A stretch of 64,000 nt of DNA from assembly GCF_030655415.1 (NCBI RefSeq), contig NZ_JAURVN010000014.1, positions 1-64,000 of the forward strand, read 5' to 3'. Shown here piece by piece: positions 40,726 through 50,406 of this stretch; the first letter of the stretch is position 1, and each line of letters opens with the position of its first letter. A model generated the notes under the pieces. That model was not told where the DNA came from and did not search any database. It worked only from the letters and a program-made list of their open reading frames with translations. This DNA is from Herminiimonas sp. GTDB taxonomy: Bacteria > Pseudomonadota > Gammaproteobacteria > Burkholderiales > Burkholderiaceae. A program made the position numbers and the translations under genes.

Positions 40726-40793
40726 ATCTGCATTTTCCTGATTGGATATCGATCAGAGTAGGATGCACGACTCACTTTTATCAAGATACCGTA

Positions 40794-41999
40794 ATGAAAC
40801 AGAATTTTTTCAGGAATGCGTTGGTGCTGGGATTGCTATCCGCCATCGGACCGTTCGCCATCGATATGTACTTGCCCGCGCTGCCTTCTATCGGGCAGAG
40901 TCTGGGTGCGCAAATGAGCGCGGTGCAAGCCAGCTTGATGGCCTTCTTTATTTCACTCGGGATCGGACAAATTATTTACGGCCCAATTTCAGACATGTTC
41001 GGTCGCAAGCCGCCGCTGTATTTCGGCATGGGCTTGTTTGCCATCTGCAGCGTCGGCTGTGCGATCGCGCCTGATGTGCAGACCCTGATTGTCCTGCGTT
41101 TTCTGCAGGGATTGGGCGCAGCCGCCGGCATGGTAATCCCGCGCGCGATCGTGCGCGATTTGCATACCGGTAAAGATGCTGCCAAGTTGATGTCCTTGCT
41201 GATGCTGGTGTTCAGCGTGTCACCGATTCTGGCGCCATTGGCTGGCAGCTTGCTGATCGAATGGGCTGGCTGGCGCAGTGTGTTCTGGGTGATCACTGTT
41301 GCCGCTTTGATGGCGTTGGTATTGTTGGCAACCGGGCAGGCGGAAACACGATTGCCCGCTGATCGCGTAGGCAGCAATTTACGTAGTGCGTTGAGCTGTT
41401 ACTGGTTGCTGCTGCGTGATCGCCATTTTCTTGGACTGGTATTTATCGGTGCGTTCGGCATCTCCAGCTTTTTCGCCTACCTTGCCAATTCGTCGTTTGT
41501 GCTGATCGATCAGTATGGCTTGTCGCCGCGTGAATACAGCATTGCGTTTGCTGCAAACGCGGCGGCATTCATTGGTGTGTCGCAATTTACCGGACGCTTG
41601 AGCGCACGTTTCGGACTGGTGCGATTAGTGAAAGCAGCTGTCATTGGTTTCGCCGCAGTCATGACTTTGCTGTTGCTTGTTAATCTATTTGGTGTAACGC
41701 GACTGGATGTGATGGTTGTACTGCTGTTCATAGGCTACGGTTTTCTCGGTCTGATCATACCGACCACATCGGTGCTGGCTCTGGAAGAGCATGGCGCAAT
41801 TGCAGGTACCGCATCGGCATTGATGGGTACGCTGCAGTTTGTCACTGGCGCGGTGGTGATGGCAGTCGTCGGACTGTTCGTTGGCGATAGCGCGACACCG
41901 ATGATTGCAGGCATTGCGGGATGTGCGATTCTGGCGTTTGTCTTTTCGTGGTTTACGTTAAGACGCATTACTGATGATGCTCATCAGCACGGCAAGTGA
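40794..41999 (+). CDS. MFS multidrug transporter, Bcr/CflA family
   Basis: This 401-residue protein has twelve membrane helices. Bcr/CflA hallmarks are FAIDMYLPALPSIGQSL near the start, GPISDMFGRKPPL in the first cytosolic loop, and RFLQGLGAAAGMVIPRAIVRDL. The family exports drugs such as bicyclomycin, chloramphenicol and sulfonamides by proton antiport. It follows the RND operon after a terminator, so it is a separate unit. Substrates cannot be predicted. Confidence 0.92.
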   Translation: MKQNFFRNALVLGLLSAIGPFAIDMYLPALPSIGQSLGAQMSAVQASLMAFFISLGIGQIIYGPISDMFGRKPPLYFGMGLFAICSVGCAIAPDVQTLIVLRFLQGLGAAAGMVIPRAIVRDLHTGKDAAKLMSLLMLVFSVSPILAPLAGSLLIEWAGWRSVFWVITVAALMALVLLATGQAETRLPADRVGSNLRSALSCYWLLLRDRHFLGLVFIGAFGISSFFAYLANSSFVLIDQYGLSPREYSIAFAANAAAFIGVSQFTGRLSARFGLVRLVKAAVIGFAAVMTLLLLVNLFGVTRLDVMVVLLFIGYGFLGLIIPTTSVLALEEHGAIAGTASALMGTLQFVTGAVVMAVVGLFVGDSATPMIAGIAGCAILAFVFSWFTLRRITDDAHQHGK

Positions 42000-42022
42000 T
42001 TTGTTTACCTAAGTGCTGCTTC

Positions 42023-42739
42023 TTAGATATTTTTTTGATTCACTCGTTTGCTTAAGGCTTCAGTGGATTCTTTACGTTCACTGTAACGATCGACCAGATA
42101 CGCTGATGCATCGCGTGTCAGCAGAGTGAATTTGAAAAGCTCTTCCATCACATCGACCACACGTTCGTAGTATGACGATGGTTTCATGCTGCCATCGTCA
42201 TCGAATTCAAGAAATGCTTTAGCGACCGACGATTGATTGGGGATGGTGATCATGCGCATCCAGCGACCGAGTATGCGCATTTGATTCACTGCATTGAATG
42301 ACTGTGAGCCACCGGATACCTGCATCACTGCCAGCGTCTTGCCTTGTGTCGGACGGACCGCGCCTATAGCTAATGGAATCCAGTCGATCTGTGCTTTCAT
42401 AATCCCAGTCATTGCGCCGTGACGTTCGGGCGAAGTCCACACCATTCCTTCAGCCCATGCCGCCAGATTGCGTAATTCTTTTACCTTGGGATGATCGTCA
42501 GGTTCGCTGTCCGGCAACGGCAATCCTTTAGGATCGAAAATCTTGACGTCGCCGCCCATCGCTGTGAGCGCCGCTTCAAAAGTCAGAAAACGACTATACG
42601 ATTTGTCGCGCAATGATCCATACAAAAGCAGGAAGCGCGGCGCATGTGTCGCTGGGACTGCCACCGTCAAATCATTCATCGTTGGTGCTTTGAATAAAGC
42701 CGCATCGATGTTCGGTAGATCAGGAAGATTTTGCGACAC
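42023..42739 (-). CDS. arsH: ArsH, NADPH-dependent organoarsenical oxidase/FMN reductase
   Basis: ArsH is a flavodoxin-fold FMN protein that oxidises trivalent organoarsenicals to the less toxic pentavalent form, using NADPH and O2. The core shows [21 protein letters not shown] (phosphate-binding loop), [22 protein letters not shown] and [15 protein letters not shown], as in characterised ArsH. I take GTG 42739 ([16 protein letters not shown]) because GAGG lies six bases upstream; ATG 42754 or 42772 would add 5-11 residues and overlap arsC more. It is last in the ars operon, overlapping arsC by about 20 bases. Confidence 0.92.
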   Translation of the reverse strand: MSQNLPDLPNIDAALFKAPTMNDLTVAVPATHAPRFLLLYGSLRDKSYSRFLTFEAALTAMGGDVKIFDPKGLPLPDSEPDDHPKVKELRNLAAWAEGMVWTSPERHGAMTGIMKAQIDWIPLAIGAVRPTQGKTLAVMQVSGGSQSFNAVNQMRILGRWMRMITIPNQSSVAKAFLEFDDDGSMKPSSYYERVVDVMEELFKFTLLTRDASAYLVDRYSERKESTEALSKRVNQKNI

Positions 42740-43148
42740 GGTGGCCCTCAGCATTGATGACTGCTTCGCCATCTTCTTTGGTGAATTCTTGTTGCTGCGG
42801 TTTGCTTAAAATATCCAGCACCAGTTCCGATGGACGGCACAAGCGCGTGCCTTTGGCGGCGATGACGAAAGGCCGATTGATCAGAATGGGATTTGCCAAC
42901 ATCGCATCGATCAAGGCATCGTCGCTGAGTTGTGGATTATCCAGCCCCAGCTCAGCGTAAGGCGACCCTTTTTGACGAATCGCGTCACGTACCGACAAGC
43001 CGGCATCGCTGATCATTTGAATCAATGTTGCTCTTGTTGGCGGCGTTTTCAAGTACTCGATGACGGTCGGTTCTTCACCGGTATTGCGTATCAAGGCCAG
43101 TGTATTGCGAGACGTGCCGCAAGCAGGGTTGTGATAAATCGTAGTCAT
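42720..43148 (-). CDS. arsC: Glutaredoxin-linked arsenate reductase
   Basis: ArsC reduces As(V) to As(III) with glutathione and glutaredoxin, so that ArsB can export it. The 142 residues match the plasmid R773 type: catalytic Cys10 in [12 protein letters not shown], and the Arg residues that hold the oxyanion in INRPFV and LCRPSE. It is not of the thioredoxin-coupled Staphylococcus type. It sits 22 bases after arsB, and its end overlaps the arsH start. Confidence 0.95.
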   Translation of the reverse strand: MTTIYHNPACGTSRNTLALIRNTGEEPTVIEYLKTPPTRATLIQMISDAGLSVRDAIRQKGSPYAELGLDNPQLSDDALIDAMLANPILINRPFVIAAKGTRLCRPSELVLDILSKPQQQEFTKEDGEAVINAEGHRVAKSS

Positions 43149-43170
43149 GTTTTTCCTATGTTAATGACGC

Positions 43171-44454
43171 TTAAATACTGAGTCGAACCGCCAGCGCGGC
43201 GAGCGTCACCAATAATACCGGCAGCGTCAGCAAGGCACCAACGCGGAAGTAATATCCCCACGAAATGCGTATGCCTTTACCCGCCAACACATGCAGCCAT
43301 AAGAGCGTAGCGAGACTACCGATAGGTGTGATTTTCGGACCAAGATCGCTACCGATAACGTTGGCGTAGATCATCGCTTCACGCACTGCACCTTGTGCAG
43401 TCGACGCATCTATCGACAGCGCACCGATCAGTACAGTCGGCATATTGTTCATGATCGATGACAAGAATGCGGTCAGCAGGCCGGTGCCGATTGCGGCGCT
43501 CCATATGCCATGTTCTGCAAACTGATTCAGCAAGCCAGTTAAATATCCGGTCAAGCCTGCATTGCGTAATCCGTAGACGACCAGATACATGCCGAGTGAG
43601 AAGAACACGACTTGCCACGGTGCGTGCTTGATGACTTCGCGTGTCGAGATCACATGACCTTTCGCTGCAATAGCCAGCAAAACCAGCGCGCCAACCGCTG
43701 CGACAAGACTCACAGGCACGCCTTGATCTTCTAACCAAAAGAATCCGATTAACAAGAATGCCAGTACCCACCAGCCTGCGATAAACGTCGCGCGATCACG
43801 GATTGCTTCGGCAGGTTTTTTCAATTGCTCAATGTCATAGCTCGCTGGAATATCGCTCTTGAAAAACCAGACCAGCACCAGCAAGGTCATGGCGACGGAG
43901 ACAAGATTCACCGGCATCATCACCGATGCATAACGTGCAAAACTGATTTTGAAAAAATCTGCCGAGACGATATTGACCAGATTAGAAACGATCAGCGGCA
44001 GGCTCGCAGTATCCGAAATAAAGCCGGCGGCCATCACAAAAGCCAGCGTCGCTTGCGGCGAAAATCGCAAGCCCAGCAGTATCGCAATCACGATCGGCGT
44101 CAGGATCAATGCCGCGCCGTCGTTGGCAAACAAGCCCGACACGACTGCACCCAACAGTATCAGCAGCACAAACAATTTGCGTCCATTGCCACCGCCCCAG
44201 CGGGCTACATGCAGGGCAGACCACTCAAAGAAACCCGCTTGATCGAGTATCAGACTGGTGATGATGATCGCGATGAATGTGGCGGTCGCATTCCACACGA
44301 TGTGCCAGACCACAGGAATATCAGCAAAGCTGATGACACCGAACAGTAATGCGAGCACCGCGCCCAAGCTTGCGCTCCAGCCTATGCCCAGGCCGCGAGG
44401 CTGCCAGATGACGAGTGTGAGTGTGATGAGGAAAATGAAAATTGCGGTGAACAA
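43171..44454 (-). CDS. arsB: Arsenite efflux membrane protein ArsB
   Basis: This 427-residue arsenite/proton antiporter has about twelve membrane helices. It matches classic ArsB closely ([15 protein letters not shown] at the N-terminus, [32 protein letters not shown] [35 protein letters not shown]). It is ArsB, not Acr3. The start is taken as TTG 44454, which aligns with ArsB homologues and lies 45 bases after arsR. The longer in-frame extension to 44565 overlaps arsR and is not homologous. Confidence 0.93.
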   Translation of the reverse strand: MFTAIFIFLITLTLVIWQPRGLGIGWSASLGAVLALLFGVISFADIPVVWHIVWNATATFIAIIITSLILDQAGFFEWSALHVARWGGGNGRKLFVLLILLGAVVSGLFANDGAALILTPIVIAILLGLRFSPQATLAFVMAAGFISDTASLPLIVSNLVNIVSADFFKISFARYASVMMPVNLVSVAMTLLVLVWFFKSDIPASYDIEQLKKPAEAIRDRATFIAGWWVLAFLLIGFFWLEDQGVPVSLVAAVGALVLLAIAAKGHVISTREVIKHAPWQVVFFSLGMYLVVYGLRNAGLTGYLTGLLNQFAEHGIWSAAIGTGLLTAFLSSIMNNMPTVLIGALSIDASTAQGAVREAMIYANVIGSDLGPKITPIGSLATLLWLHVLAGKGIRISWGYYFRVGALLTLPVLLVTLAALAVRLSI

Positions 44455-44498
44455 GATGGACTTTCTTTGAGCGTGTAATGAGTGGCAGAGCCATAAGA

Positions 44499-44834
44499 CT
44501 AGGAGACTTTTTCTTCGGGCATGCAGCAAGCAATAACAGGTGTGCAAACATTCCCGCCGCAGCAATTCTCGGTGAGGAAACCTATGAGCTCGTTCATGAC
44601 ATTGAAGTTGGCTGAATAGATGACGTAGCGACCTTCTTGTCGAGCGCTGACGAGATTGGCGTGTGCGAGCTCCTTCAAATGGAAGGACATGGACGAGGGT
44701 GCGATACCTAATTCCGAACCTATTTTGGTAGCTGCCATGCCTTCAGGTCCCAACTGGATAAGCAGACGGAAGACGGCGAGCCGTGATTCCTGGGCTAATG
44801 CGGCAAGGGCGGTGATAGTGGCTTTGGTATCCAT
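44499..44834 (-). CDS. arsR: ArsR-family arsenite-responsive repressor with C-terminal Cys site
   Basis: This 111-residue winged-helix repressor (HTH about 35-62: [29 protein letters not shown]) lacks the ELCVCDL As(III) site of R773 ArsR. Instead Cys91, Cys92 and Cys97, plus Cys103 and Cys104, sit at the C-terminus ([11 protein letters not shown]). This resembles Acidithiobacillus ferrooxidans ArsR, which binds As(III) through Cys95, Cys96 and Cys102. It heads arsRBCH, with an AAGGAG ribosome site and an operator just upstream. Confidence 0.95.
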   Translation of the reverse strand: MDTKATITALAALAQESRLAVFRLLIQLGPEGMAATKIGSELGIAPSSMSFHLKELAHANLVSARQEGRYVIYSANFNVMNELIGFLTENCCGGNVCTPVIACCMPEEKVS

Positions 44835-44846
44835 GCTTACTCCTTA

Positions 44847-44888
44847 ATTCTACATTTCAATAATAATTGAAATGTAGAATTGGAGCAA
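44847..44888 (-). promoter_or_regulatory. ars operon promoter and ArsR operator
   Basis: A perfect 14-base inverted repeat, ATTCTACATTTCAA (44847-44860) with the arm at 44867-44880, has a 6-base centre. On the minus strand a -35 TTGCTC (44883-44888) and a -10 TATTAT (44860-44865) are 17 bases apart. The operator therefore covers the spacer and -10, so ArsR would block RNA polymerase. Confidence 0.85.
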
Positions 44889-44925
44889 ATTTTCAAGCTG
44901 ATTCTGCCTAGCGAAATTAAAGGAG

Positions 44926-45681
44926 CTAGTCAAAATGTAATGAGGCTTGATGCAGATATTTTCTCTGACAACGCTCGCAGTAAAAGCTGCGACGTTTTGT
45001 TTTGCCCAGATGTACTTTACTAAAAGGAATGTTGCAGCGTGGGCAAATTAGTTTAGTGTGGGCCAGCCAATGCTGTTTCAGTACAAACGCTCTTTTCCAC
45101 TTCAGGACGTCGAAGGCGTATTCGCGGGCTTGTTCAACCAGTGCACGCAGCTTGGGAGCTGGTAATCCGCCTATGGTGGAAAGCGGATGGATGCGGATAC
45201 GAAACAGTACTTCGTTCTTGATGATGTTGCCTACGCCAGAGAATATGGTTTGATCGAGCAAGGCATCACTTACCAGCATGTCTGGTCTTGCGCGTAATTT
45301 TTTGCGCGCTGCAGCGGCATTCCACTGGTCGGACATGACGTCGCTGCCCCAGTCATAGTGTTGGTCCAATTCCTCTTCTATTAATTGCACCGAACAAGTA
45401 TAAAAATTCAACTCGTCGTTCTTGAACTTGAGGCTCAATCTTGGTTCTGCATCTTTGCGCTGATTGATGCGATAACTACCGAACATCAGCAGATGAATAC
45501 GTATCGTCAGCTTGGGTAGCTGAATCAAAAAATGTTTGCCCCACGTGCGTAAAGCGACAATGCGCTGGCCGACTAATTGAGACTTCTCTATCTTGCTGTT
45601 GCCGCTGGCGTGCAATATGGTCTTGCCCTTGAAGGTGCCCGCTTCTTCCTTCAGGATAATCATGGTTGGGCCTTCAGGCAT
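44926..45681 (-). CDS. nei: Fpg/Nei-family DNA glycosylase/AP lyase
   Basis: This 251-residue base-excision enzyme starts MPEGPT (catalytic N-terminal Pro after Met removal, then Glu). It has the conserved Lys49 in WGKHFLIQL, the H2TH stretch ALLDQTIFSGVGNIIKNEVLF, and a C-terminal zinc finger CPRC...CERC. It is closer to Nei/endonuclease VIII-like proteins than to MutM. It is six bases downstream of ligD in the ku-ligD-nei operon, suggesting a role in cleaning damaged ends before joining. Confidence 0.92.
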   Translation of the reverse strand: MPEGPTMIILKEEAGTFKGKTILHASGNSKIEKSQLVGQRIVALRTWGKHFLIQLPKLTIRIHLLMFGSYRINQRKDAEPRLSLKFKNDELNFYTCSVQLIEEELDQHYDWGSDVMSDQWNAAAARKKLRARPDMLVSDALLDQTIFSGVGNIIKNEVLFRIRIHPLSTIGGLPAPKLRALVEQAREYAFDVLKWKRAFVLKQHWLAHTKLICPRCNIPFSKVHLGKTKRRSFYCERCQRKYLHQASLHFD

Positions 45682-45687
45682 GAGCTT

Positions 45688-48282
45688 CTACCTCGCCGGC
45701 TTGAAGTTAAGCAGCTTCATTGCCGCTGTAATGTTTTGTGCAGACTTATCGTATTCACTCCAGGGCGCGTTGCCTTGATCGAGTCGGGTGCGAATATTCG
45801 CGACCGTCCATTGGCCGCTGCCATGCAATTTTTCAACTTCTTCCCATGCGACCGGTACCGATACTCCCAAGCCGGGGCGCGAGCGTACTGACCACGCGGC
45901 GACGGTGGTTGCACCAAAACCATTACGCAAATAGTCGATGAAGATTTTTCCGACGCGATTTTTTGGTCCGCTCTTGGCAACAAAGCGCATCGGCAAGGTC
46001 GCCGCCATGTGTTCGACTATCGCCTTGGAAAAATCCTTGACCGTATCCCAGTCGTATCGCTTCTTCAGTGGAACAACCACATGCATGCCTTTCCCTCCGC
46101 TGGTTTTGACGAAAGATTGCAAACCGAGTTGTGTGAGGAATGAGCCCATCAGCAAGGTTGATTCCTGCATGACTTCCCATTTCACCCCTTCGCCCGGATC
46201 GAGATCGAAGGTCATGCGGTCAGGTTTATCTATCGCCGTTTTTACGCCATTCCAGGTATGGAATTCGATCACATTCATTTGCGCCGCAGACAACAGGCCT
46301 AGTGGTTTGGCCACTTCCATCAAAGGCGCGTGATCTGGATCGAGAGCAGGATCGAGCAGGGCGATACCGTCGAGTGGATGTTCCATATGTTTCTGGAAAA
46401 ATAACTGGCCTTCTATGCCATCTGGCGCGCGTACCAGCGACACAGGCCGGCCTTTGAGATGCGGCATCATCAATGGTGCGACCAGCGCATAAAATCGAAT
46501 CAGATCAATCTTGCTGATGCCGGTCGATTGATCGACGACGCGTTCACCATGACTCATCTTGAAATTTTTTGGCAAGGTACTCGGCAATGCGAGTTTCGCC
46601 GCAGCTGATTTGCTCGATGTCTTCTTCGAAGCTGCCTGAGTGGCAGCCGGTTTCTCGCGAATGATTCCTTTGGCTTTTTTATCAGTACGCAAACCATGGA
46701 AAACCGAATGTCGTATGCGGCCGGTATTCGTCCATTCACCAAACGATACTTCTGCCAGTAAAGTCGGTTTGACCCAATGCGCTTTTTTATCGATATCGGT
46801 TTCGGAAGAAAACGGATTCTTGTTACTGACTACCGCATCAAGTTGCTTGCGCAAGTCGGCCAACGTCTTGTCGCTGAAACCGGTACCGACATTGCCCGCA
46901 TACAGCAGGTTTCCTTCATCATCGTGCACGCCTAACAGCAGCGAGCCGATACCGGTACGCGAACCTTTTGGATCAGTAAATCCACCGATTACAAATTCCT
47001 GTCTCTGTGTGCATTTGAGTTTGATCCAGTCGCGCGAACGACGCGAACTATAAAGAGAGTCCTTGCGTTTGCCGATCACGCCTTCCAGTCCCAGGCGACA
47101 CGCGGAAGTTACGACTTCACCGGCAGGTGCTTCGAAGGTGTCGCTGTAGCGGATAAAATCGGAATTTGTTTTTTGCAATATTGATTGCAACAATGTACGC
47201 CGTTCAATCAGCGGCACATCGCGCAAGTCGTAGCCTTTATAAAACGGCAAATCAAATACGTAATAGACGATCTGTTGCGTCTTCGCAGTGTCGAATGCGT
47301 TTTGCAAAGCCTGAAAATCCGGTATGCCATTTTGGTCGGCAACGACGATTTCCCCATCTAGCCAAGCCGAAGGGATTTTCAACTCCGACAACGCCTTGGC
47401 GAGGGTCGGTAGTTTGGCAGTCCAGTCGTGACCGTTACGCGTGATGAGCTGGATTTTTTTGCCGTCTATGCGCGTGACGACGCGATAGCCATCGAACTTG
47501 ATTTCATATAACCAGTCGTCTTCACCAGGCGGGGCTTCAACCAGGGTTGCCAACTGCGGTGATAACGCTGTCGGCAATGCAGCTTTGCGCGCGCCTTCGG
47601 GCATAGCAGCGGTTTTTGCTTTGGAACGAACGGTGGTTTTAGCAGGCGCAGAATTTTTACTCGCAATGGTTTTTTTTGCGATAGCTTTCTCCGCCGCCGA
47701 GGCAGTTTTTTGAGGCGTAATCTTTTTACTGCCGAGCTTGGCAACGCTATCCGGCATTTCGTCGACGACGCTAAATTCGGCGGCAGGGCGGACGAACTCA
47801 TCTTTTTCCTTGATCAGCAACCACGGTTCTTTCTTTTCACCTTTGCCCTTCATGCGTACGAGTACCCATTTGCCGTGCAACTTGTGGCCGCGCATTTCAA
47901 ATTTCAGATTGCCGTCGCGATAGCCTTTACGCGGATCTCCTACTGGTATCCAGGTTCCCTTATCCCAGATGATGACTTTGCCGGCACCGTATTGTTTTTC
48001 CGGAATTTGTCCTTCGAAGGAATTGTAGGAAATCGGATGATCTTCAACATGTACCGCCATCCGTTTGTCTTTGGAATCGAAGCTGGGGCCTTTCGGCACG
48101 GCCCAACTTTTCATCGTGCCATCGAGCTCAAGACGGAAGTCGTAATGCAGATGCGATGCCCAATGCTTTTGAATAACAAAGGAGCGCGCTTCCAGATTTT
48201 CTTCACCACCTTCGGCTGGTTCGGAAGTAATGGCGAAGTTACGCTTGTCCTTGTAGAGCTTGAGCGGATCGATCTTTGCCAT
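45688..48282 (-). CDS. ligD: DNA ligase D (3'-phosphoesterase, ligase and polymerase)
   Basis: This 864-residue multifunctional NHEJ enzyme has three domains. The phosphoesterase domain (about 35-185) has H40, H46, D48, R50 and H82, matching the P. aeruginosa catalytic set. A Lys/Ala-rich linker spans 185-230. The ATP-dependent ligase (about 235-535) has nucleotidyl Lys262 in EIKFDGYR. A second Lys/Ala-rich linker precedes the polymerase/primase domain (about 575-860), with D693 and D695 (FDLDP) and D783. Domain order is PE-ligase-polymerase, as in Pseudomonas. Its start is two bases from the ku stop. Confidence 0.96.
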   Translation of the reverse strand: MAKIDPLKLYKDKRNFAITSEPAEGGEENLEARSFVIQKHWASHLHYDFRLELDGTMKSWAVPKGPSFDSKDKRMAVHVEDHPISYNSFEGQIPEKQYGAGKVIIWDKGTWIPVGDPRKGYRDGNLKFEMRGHKLHGKWVLVRMKGKGEKKEPWLLIKEKDEFVRPAAEFSVVDEMPDSVAKLGSKKITPQKTASAAEKAIAKKTIASKNSAPAKTTVRSKAKTAAMPEGARKAALPTALSPQLATLVEAPPGEDDWLYEIKFDGYRVVTRIDGKKIQLITRNGHDWTAKLPTLAKALSELKIPSAWLDGEIVVADQNGIPDFQALQNAFDTAKTQQIVYYVFDLPFYKGYDLRDVPLIERRTLLQSILQKTNSDFIRYSDTFEAPAGEVVTSACRLGLEGVIGKRKDSLYSSRRSRDWIKLKCTQRQEFVIGGFTDPKGSRTGIGSLLLGVHDDEGNLLYAGNVGTGFSDKTLADLRKQLDAVVSNKNPFSSETDIDKKAHWVKPTLLAEVSFGEWTNTGRIRHSVFHGLRTDKKAKGIIREKPAATQAASKKTSSKSAAAKLALPSTLPKNFKMSHGERVVDQSTGISKIDLIRFYALVAPLMMPHLKGRPVSLVRAPDGIEGQLFFQKHMEHPLDGIALLDPALDPDHAPLMEVAKPLGLLSAAQMNVIEFHTWNGVKTAIDKPDRMTFDLDPGEGVKWEVMQESTLLMGSFLTQLGLQSFVKTSGGKGMHVVVPLKKRYDWDTVKDFSKAIVEHMAATLPMRFVAKSGPKNRVGKIFIDYLRNGFGATTVAAWSVRSRPGLGVSVPVAWEEVEKLHGSGQWTVANIRTRLDQGNAPWSEYDKSAQNITAAMKLLNFKPAR

Positions 48283-48284
48283 GG

Positions 48285-49268
48285 TCAGGCCGATTTACGT
48301 TTGGGCGCCGCTTTGGAAACAGCTTTTTTAGCGATTGATTTTGCAGCTGCTTTTTTAACTGCCTTCACGGCCGCTTTAGCAGCAGGTTTCGCGGAAGACT
48401 TCGCCCCTGTCTTCGCGGTATCTTTTGCTACAGGTACATCGTTCTCATCTGCTTTGGATTGCTTGCTGCCTTTCAAGCTGCGCTGCAGCATCTCGGTGAG
48501 GTCGTAGATTTTTGCCGATTCGCCGGATTCATTTGGTTCAAGTTGAGTAACGGCTTCTGTCTCGCCAGCTTTTACTTTTTCATCCACCAAATGCAGTATC
48601 TGCTCCTTGAATGAGTCGGTGAACTCTTCGGGGTTCCAGTCGCCACTCATATCTTTGACCAGTTGTTCGCCCATCTTGATTTCTTTGTCTGTCAGGCCGG
48701 CGGCCTTGATACCTTCTTTCGGTAAATCGAGTTCGTCCCAGGTGCGGATTTCGTCACCCCAACGCAATAGGTTGAGCACCAATGCTGGTCCGGATGGAAT
48801 CAAAACTGCCAGATGTTGCTTGGTCTGGATCACTACTTTGGCGAGACCGACTTTGCCAGTCTTGATCAGGATCTCGCGCAACAATGCATAAACTTTTGCG
48901 CCCTTGTTAATCGGCGAAATGTAATAGGGACGTTCAAGGTAAACAAAGGGGATCGCATTGGCCGGTACGAATGATTCGATCTCGATGGTTTGCGTTGTCT
49001 TTGGATAAGCTGCTTCGATTTCTTCCGGGCTGAGGATGACGTAATTACCGTCTTCATACTCAATGCCCTTGACGATGTTTTCCTTGGTGATTTCCTTGCC
49101 GGTTTTTTTGTTGATGCGCTTGTAGCCGACCGGATCCATCGTTCGTTTATCCAGCCAGTCGAAATTCAATCCTTGCTCTTCGGTAGCTGAATGCAAGGCG
49201 ATAGGAATGTGGACCAATCCGAAAGAGATTGCCCCTTTCCACAAAACGCGTTTACTGGTTGTGGCCAT
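48285..49268 (-). CDS. ku: Ku protein (NHEJ DNA end-binding) with Lys/Ala-rich tail
   Basis: Ku forms a ring-shaped homodimer on double-strand break ends and recruits LigD. The core (about 1-255) starts KRVLWKGAISFGLVHIPIAL and includes the dimer arch region with ERPYYISP. The C-terminus (about 275-327) is rich in Lys and Ala, histone H1-like; such tails in other Ku proteins help DNA binding and LigD contact. At 327 residues it is longer than the minimal bacterial Ku. It leads the ku-ligD-nei operon. Confidence 0.95.
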   Translation of the reverse strand: MATTSKRVLWKGAISFGLVHIPIALHSATEEQGLNFDWLDKRTMDPVGYKRINKKTGKEITKENIVKGIEYEDGNYVILSPEEIEAAYPKTTQTIEIESFVPANAIPFVYLERPYYISPINKGAKVYALLREILIKTGKVGLAKVVIQTKQHLAVLIPSGPALVLNLLRWGDEIRTWDELDLPKEGIKAAGLTDKEIKMGEQLVKDMSGDWNPEEFTDSFKEQILHLVDEKVKAGETEAVTQLEPNESGESAKIYDLTEMLQRSLKGSKQSKADENDVPVAKDTAKTGAKSSAKPAAKAAVKAVKKAAAKSIAKKAVSKAAPKRKSA

Positions 49269-49451
49269 GATCGATACTCACAATGACGGAAGATAATGAA
49301 ATCATGCAACGGTCTCATTGAATCGTCTGTAGGAAAAAACCGAAAGCTGTTGTCAGAGCAGACGAGTGCCCGCATTTATGGGATGGTCATGCGATGGCGC
49401 TTACGTATGATGCAAGCAGCGCAATCGAGCGTTGCCTCATAGAAAATCCCT

Positions 49452-50306
49452 ATGCGTATTCACCATTTCATTTTTCTACTATTCTTGTTTTGCTCGCACA
49501 TCAACACGCACGCAGCAGAAGAGGTGGGCCGGAATCACGCGCCTGTGATGCTGGCTAATGTTTATCATTCCGGCGTCGATCTGAAAGCGTATTGGGTCAG
49601 TGAAAAATACGACGGAATACGCGGCTACTGGGACGGCAAGAAGTTATGGACACGCGGTGGCGAACAGGTTTATCCGCCCGCGTGGTTTATCGCCGGCTGG
49701 CCGAATATCGCGCTGGATGGCGAGTTGTGGGCAGGTCGTGGTGGATTTGCAGATGCAGTTTCAACCGCAAGACGGCAAACGCCGGATGATGCTGCATGGC
49801 GCAAAATGCGCTTCATGGTGTTTGATTTACCCGCACATGAAGGTACTTTCGATCAGCGATTGCCATCGCTTAAATCAACGGTTGCCTCTATCAATTTGCC
49901 GTGGGTACAAGTCGTCAAGCAAAGCAAGGTAGAAGATCATCGTAGCTTGCAAAAGATGTTGAACGCGATCACGAAAGACGGTGGCGAAGGATTGATGCTG
50001 CATCGTGGCGCATCTTTCTATCGCGCTGAACGCAATGACGATTTATTGAAAGTTAAATTGCATGATGATGCCGAGGCACGCGTGATTGCCTATATCCCTG
50101 GCAAGGGAAAGCATGCAGGACGGCTCGGCGCATTGGTGGTCGAGATGCCAAACGGGCAGCGCTTCAAACTCGGGACCGGATTCAGCGATGCGCAACGCGC
50201 GCAGCCCCCGGTCTTGGGCAGTCTGGTAACGTATCGTTTTCGCGGCTTGAATGACAGCGGCATCCCGCGCTTCGCCAGTTTTCTACGTGTGCGTGAAGAC
50301 TTGTAG
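49452..50306 (+). CDS. ligE: Exported ATP-dependent DNA ligase, Lig E type
   Basis: This 284-residue minimal ATP-dependent ligase has a signal peptide (MRIHHFIFLLFLFCSHINTHA), so it should work in the periplasm, as proposed for Lig E in Neisseria, Vibrio and relatives. The nucleotidyltransferase domain has Lys52 in SEKYDGIRG, then ALDGELW, GGEGLMLH and KVKLHDD. The OB-fold (about 205-280) carries GRLGALVVEM and GTGFSDAQR. It may mend nicked DNA during uptake or in extracellular DNA. It is divergent from ku, with 183 bases between the starts. Confidence 0.92.
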   Translation: MRIHHFIFLLFLFCSHINTHAAEEVGRNHAPVMLANVYHSGVDLKAYWVSEKYDGIRGYWDGKKLWTRGGEQVYPPAWFIAGWPNIALDGELWAGRGGFADAVSTARRQTPDDAAWRKMRFMVFDLPAHEGTFDQRLPSLKSTVASINLPWVQVVKQSKVEDHRSLQKMLNAITKDGGEGLMLHRGASFYRAERNDDLLKVKLHDDAEARVIAYIPGKGKHAGRLGALVVEMPNGQRFKLGTGFSDAQRAQPPVLGSLVTYRFRGLNDSGIPRFASFLRVREDL

Positions 50307-50406
50307 AGTTCGCTGCGCTAGATATACTCAAGCGATAGATAGGCAAGTCAAACGCACACTCGTCCATTATTATTGGTCACTCATTTCCATCCATTCAGGA
50401 GACATC

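Noticed and set aside
44455..44565. N-terminal extension of ArsB to an upstream start
   Set aside because: It lies inside arsR in another frame, is rich in Arg, Cys and His, and does not match ArsB homologues.
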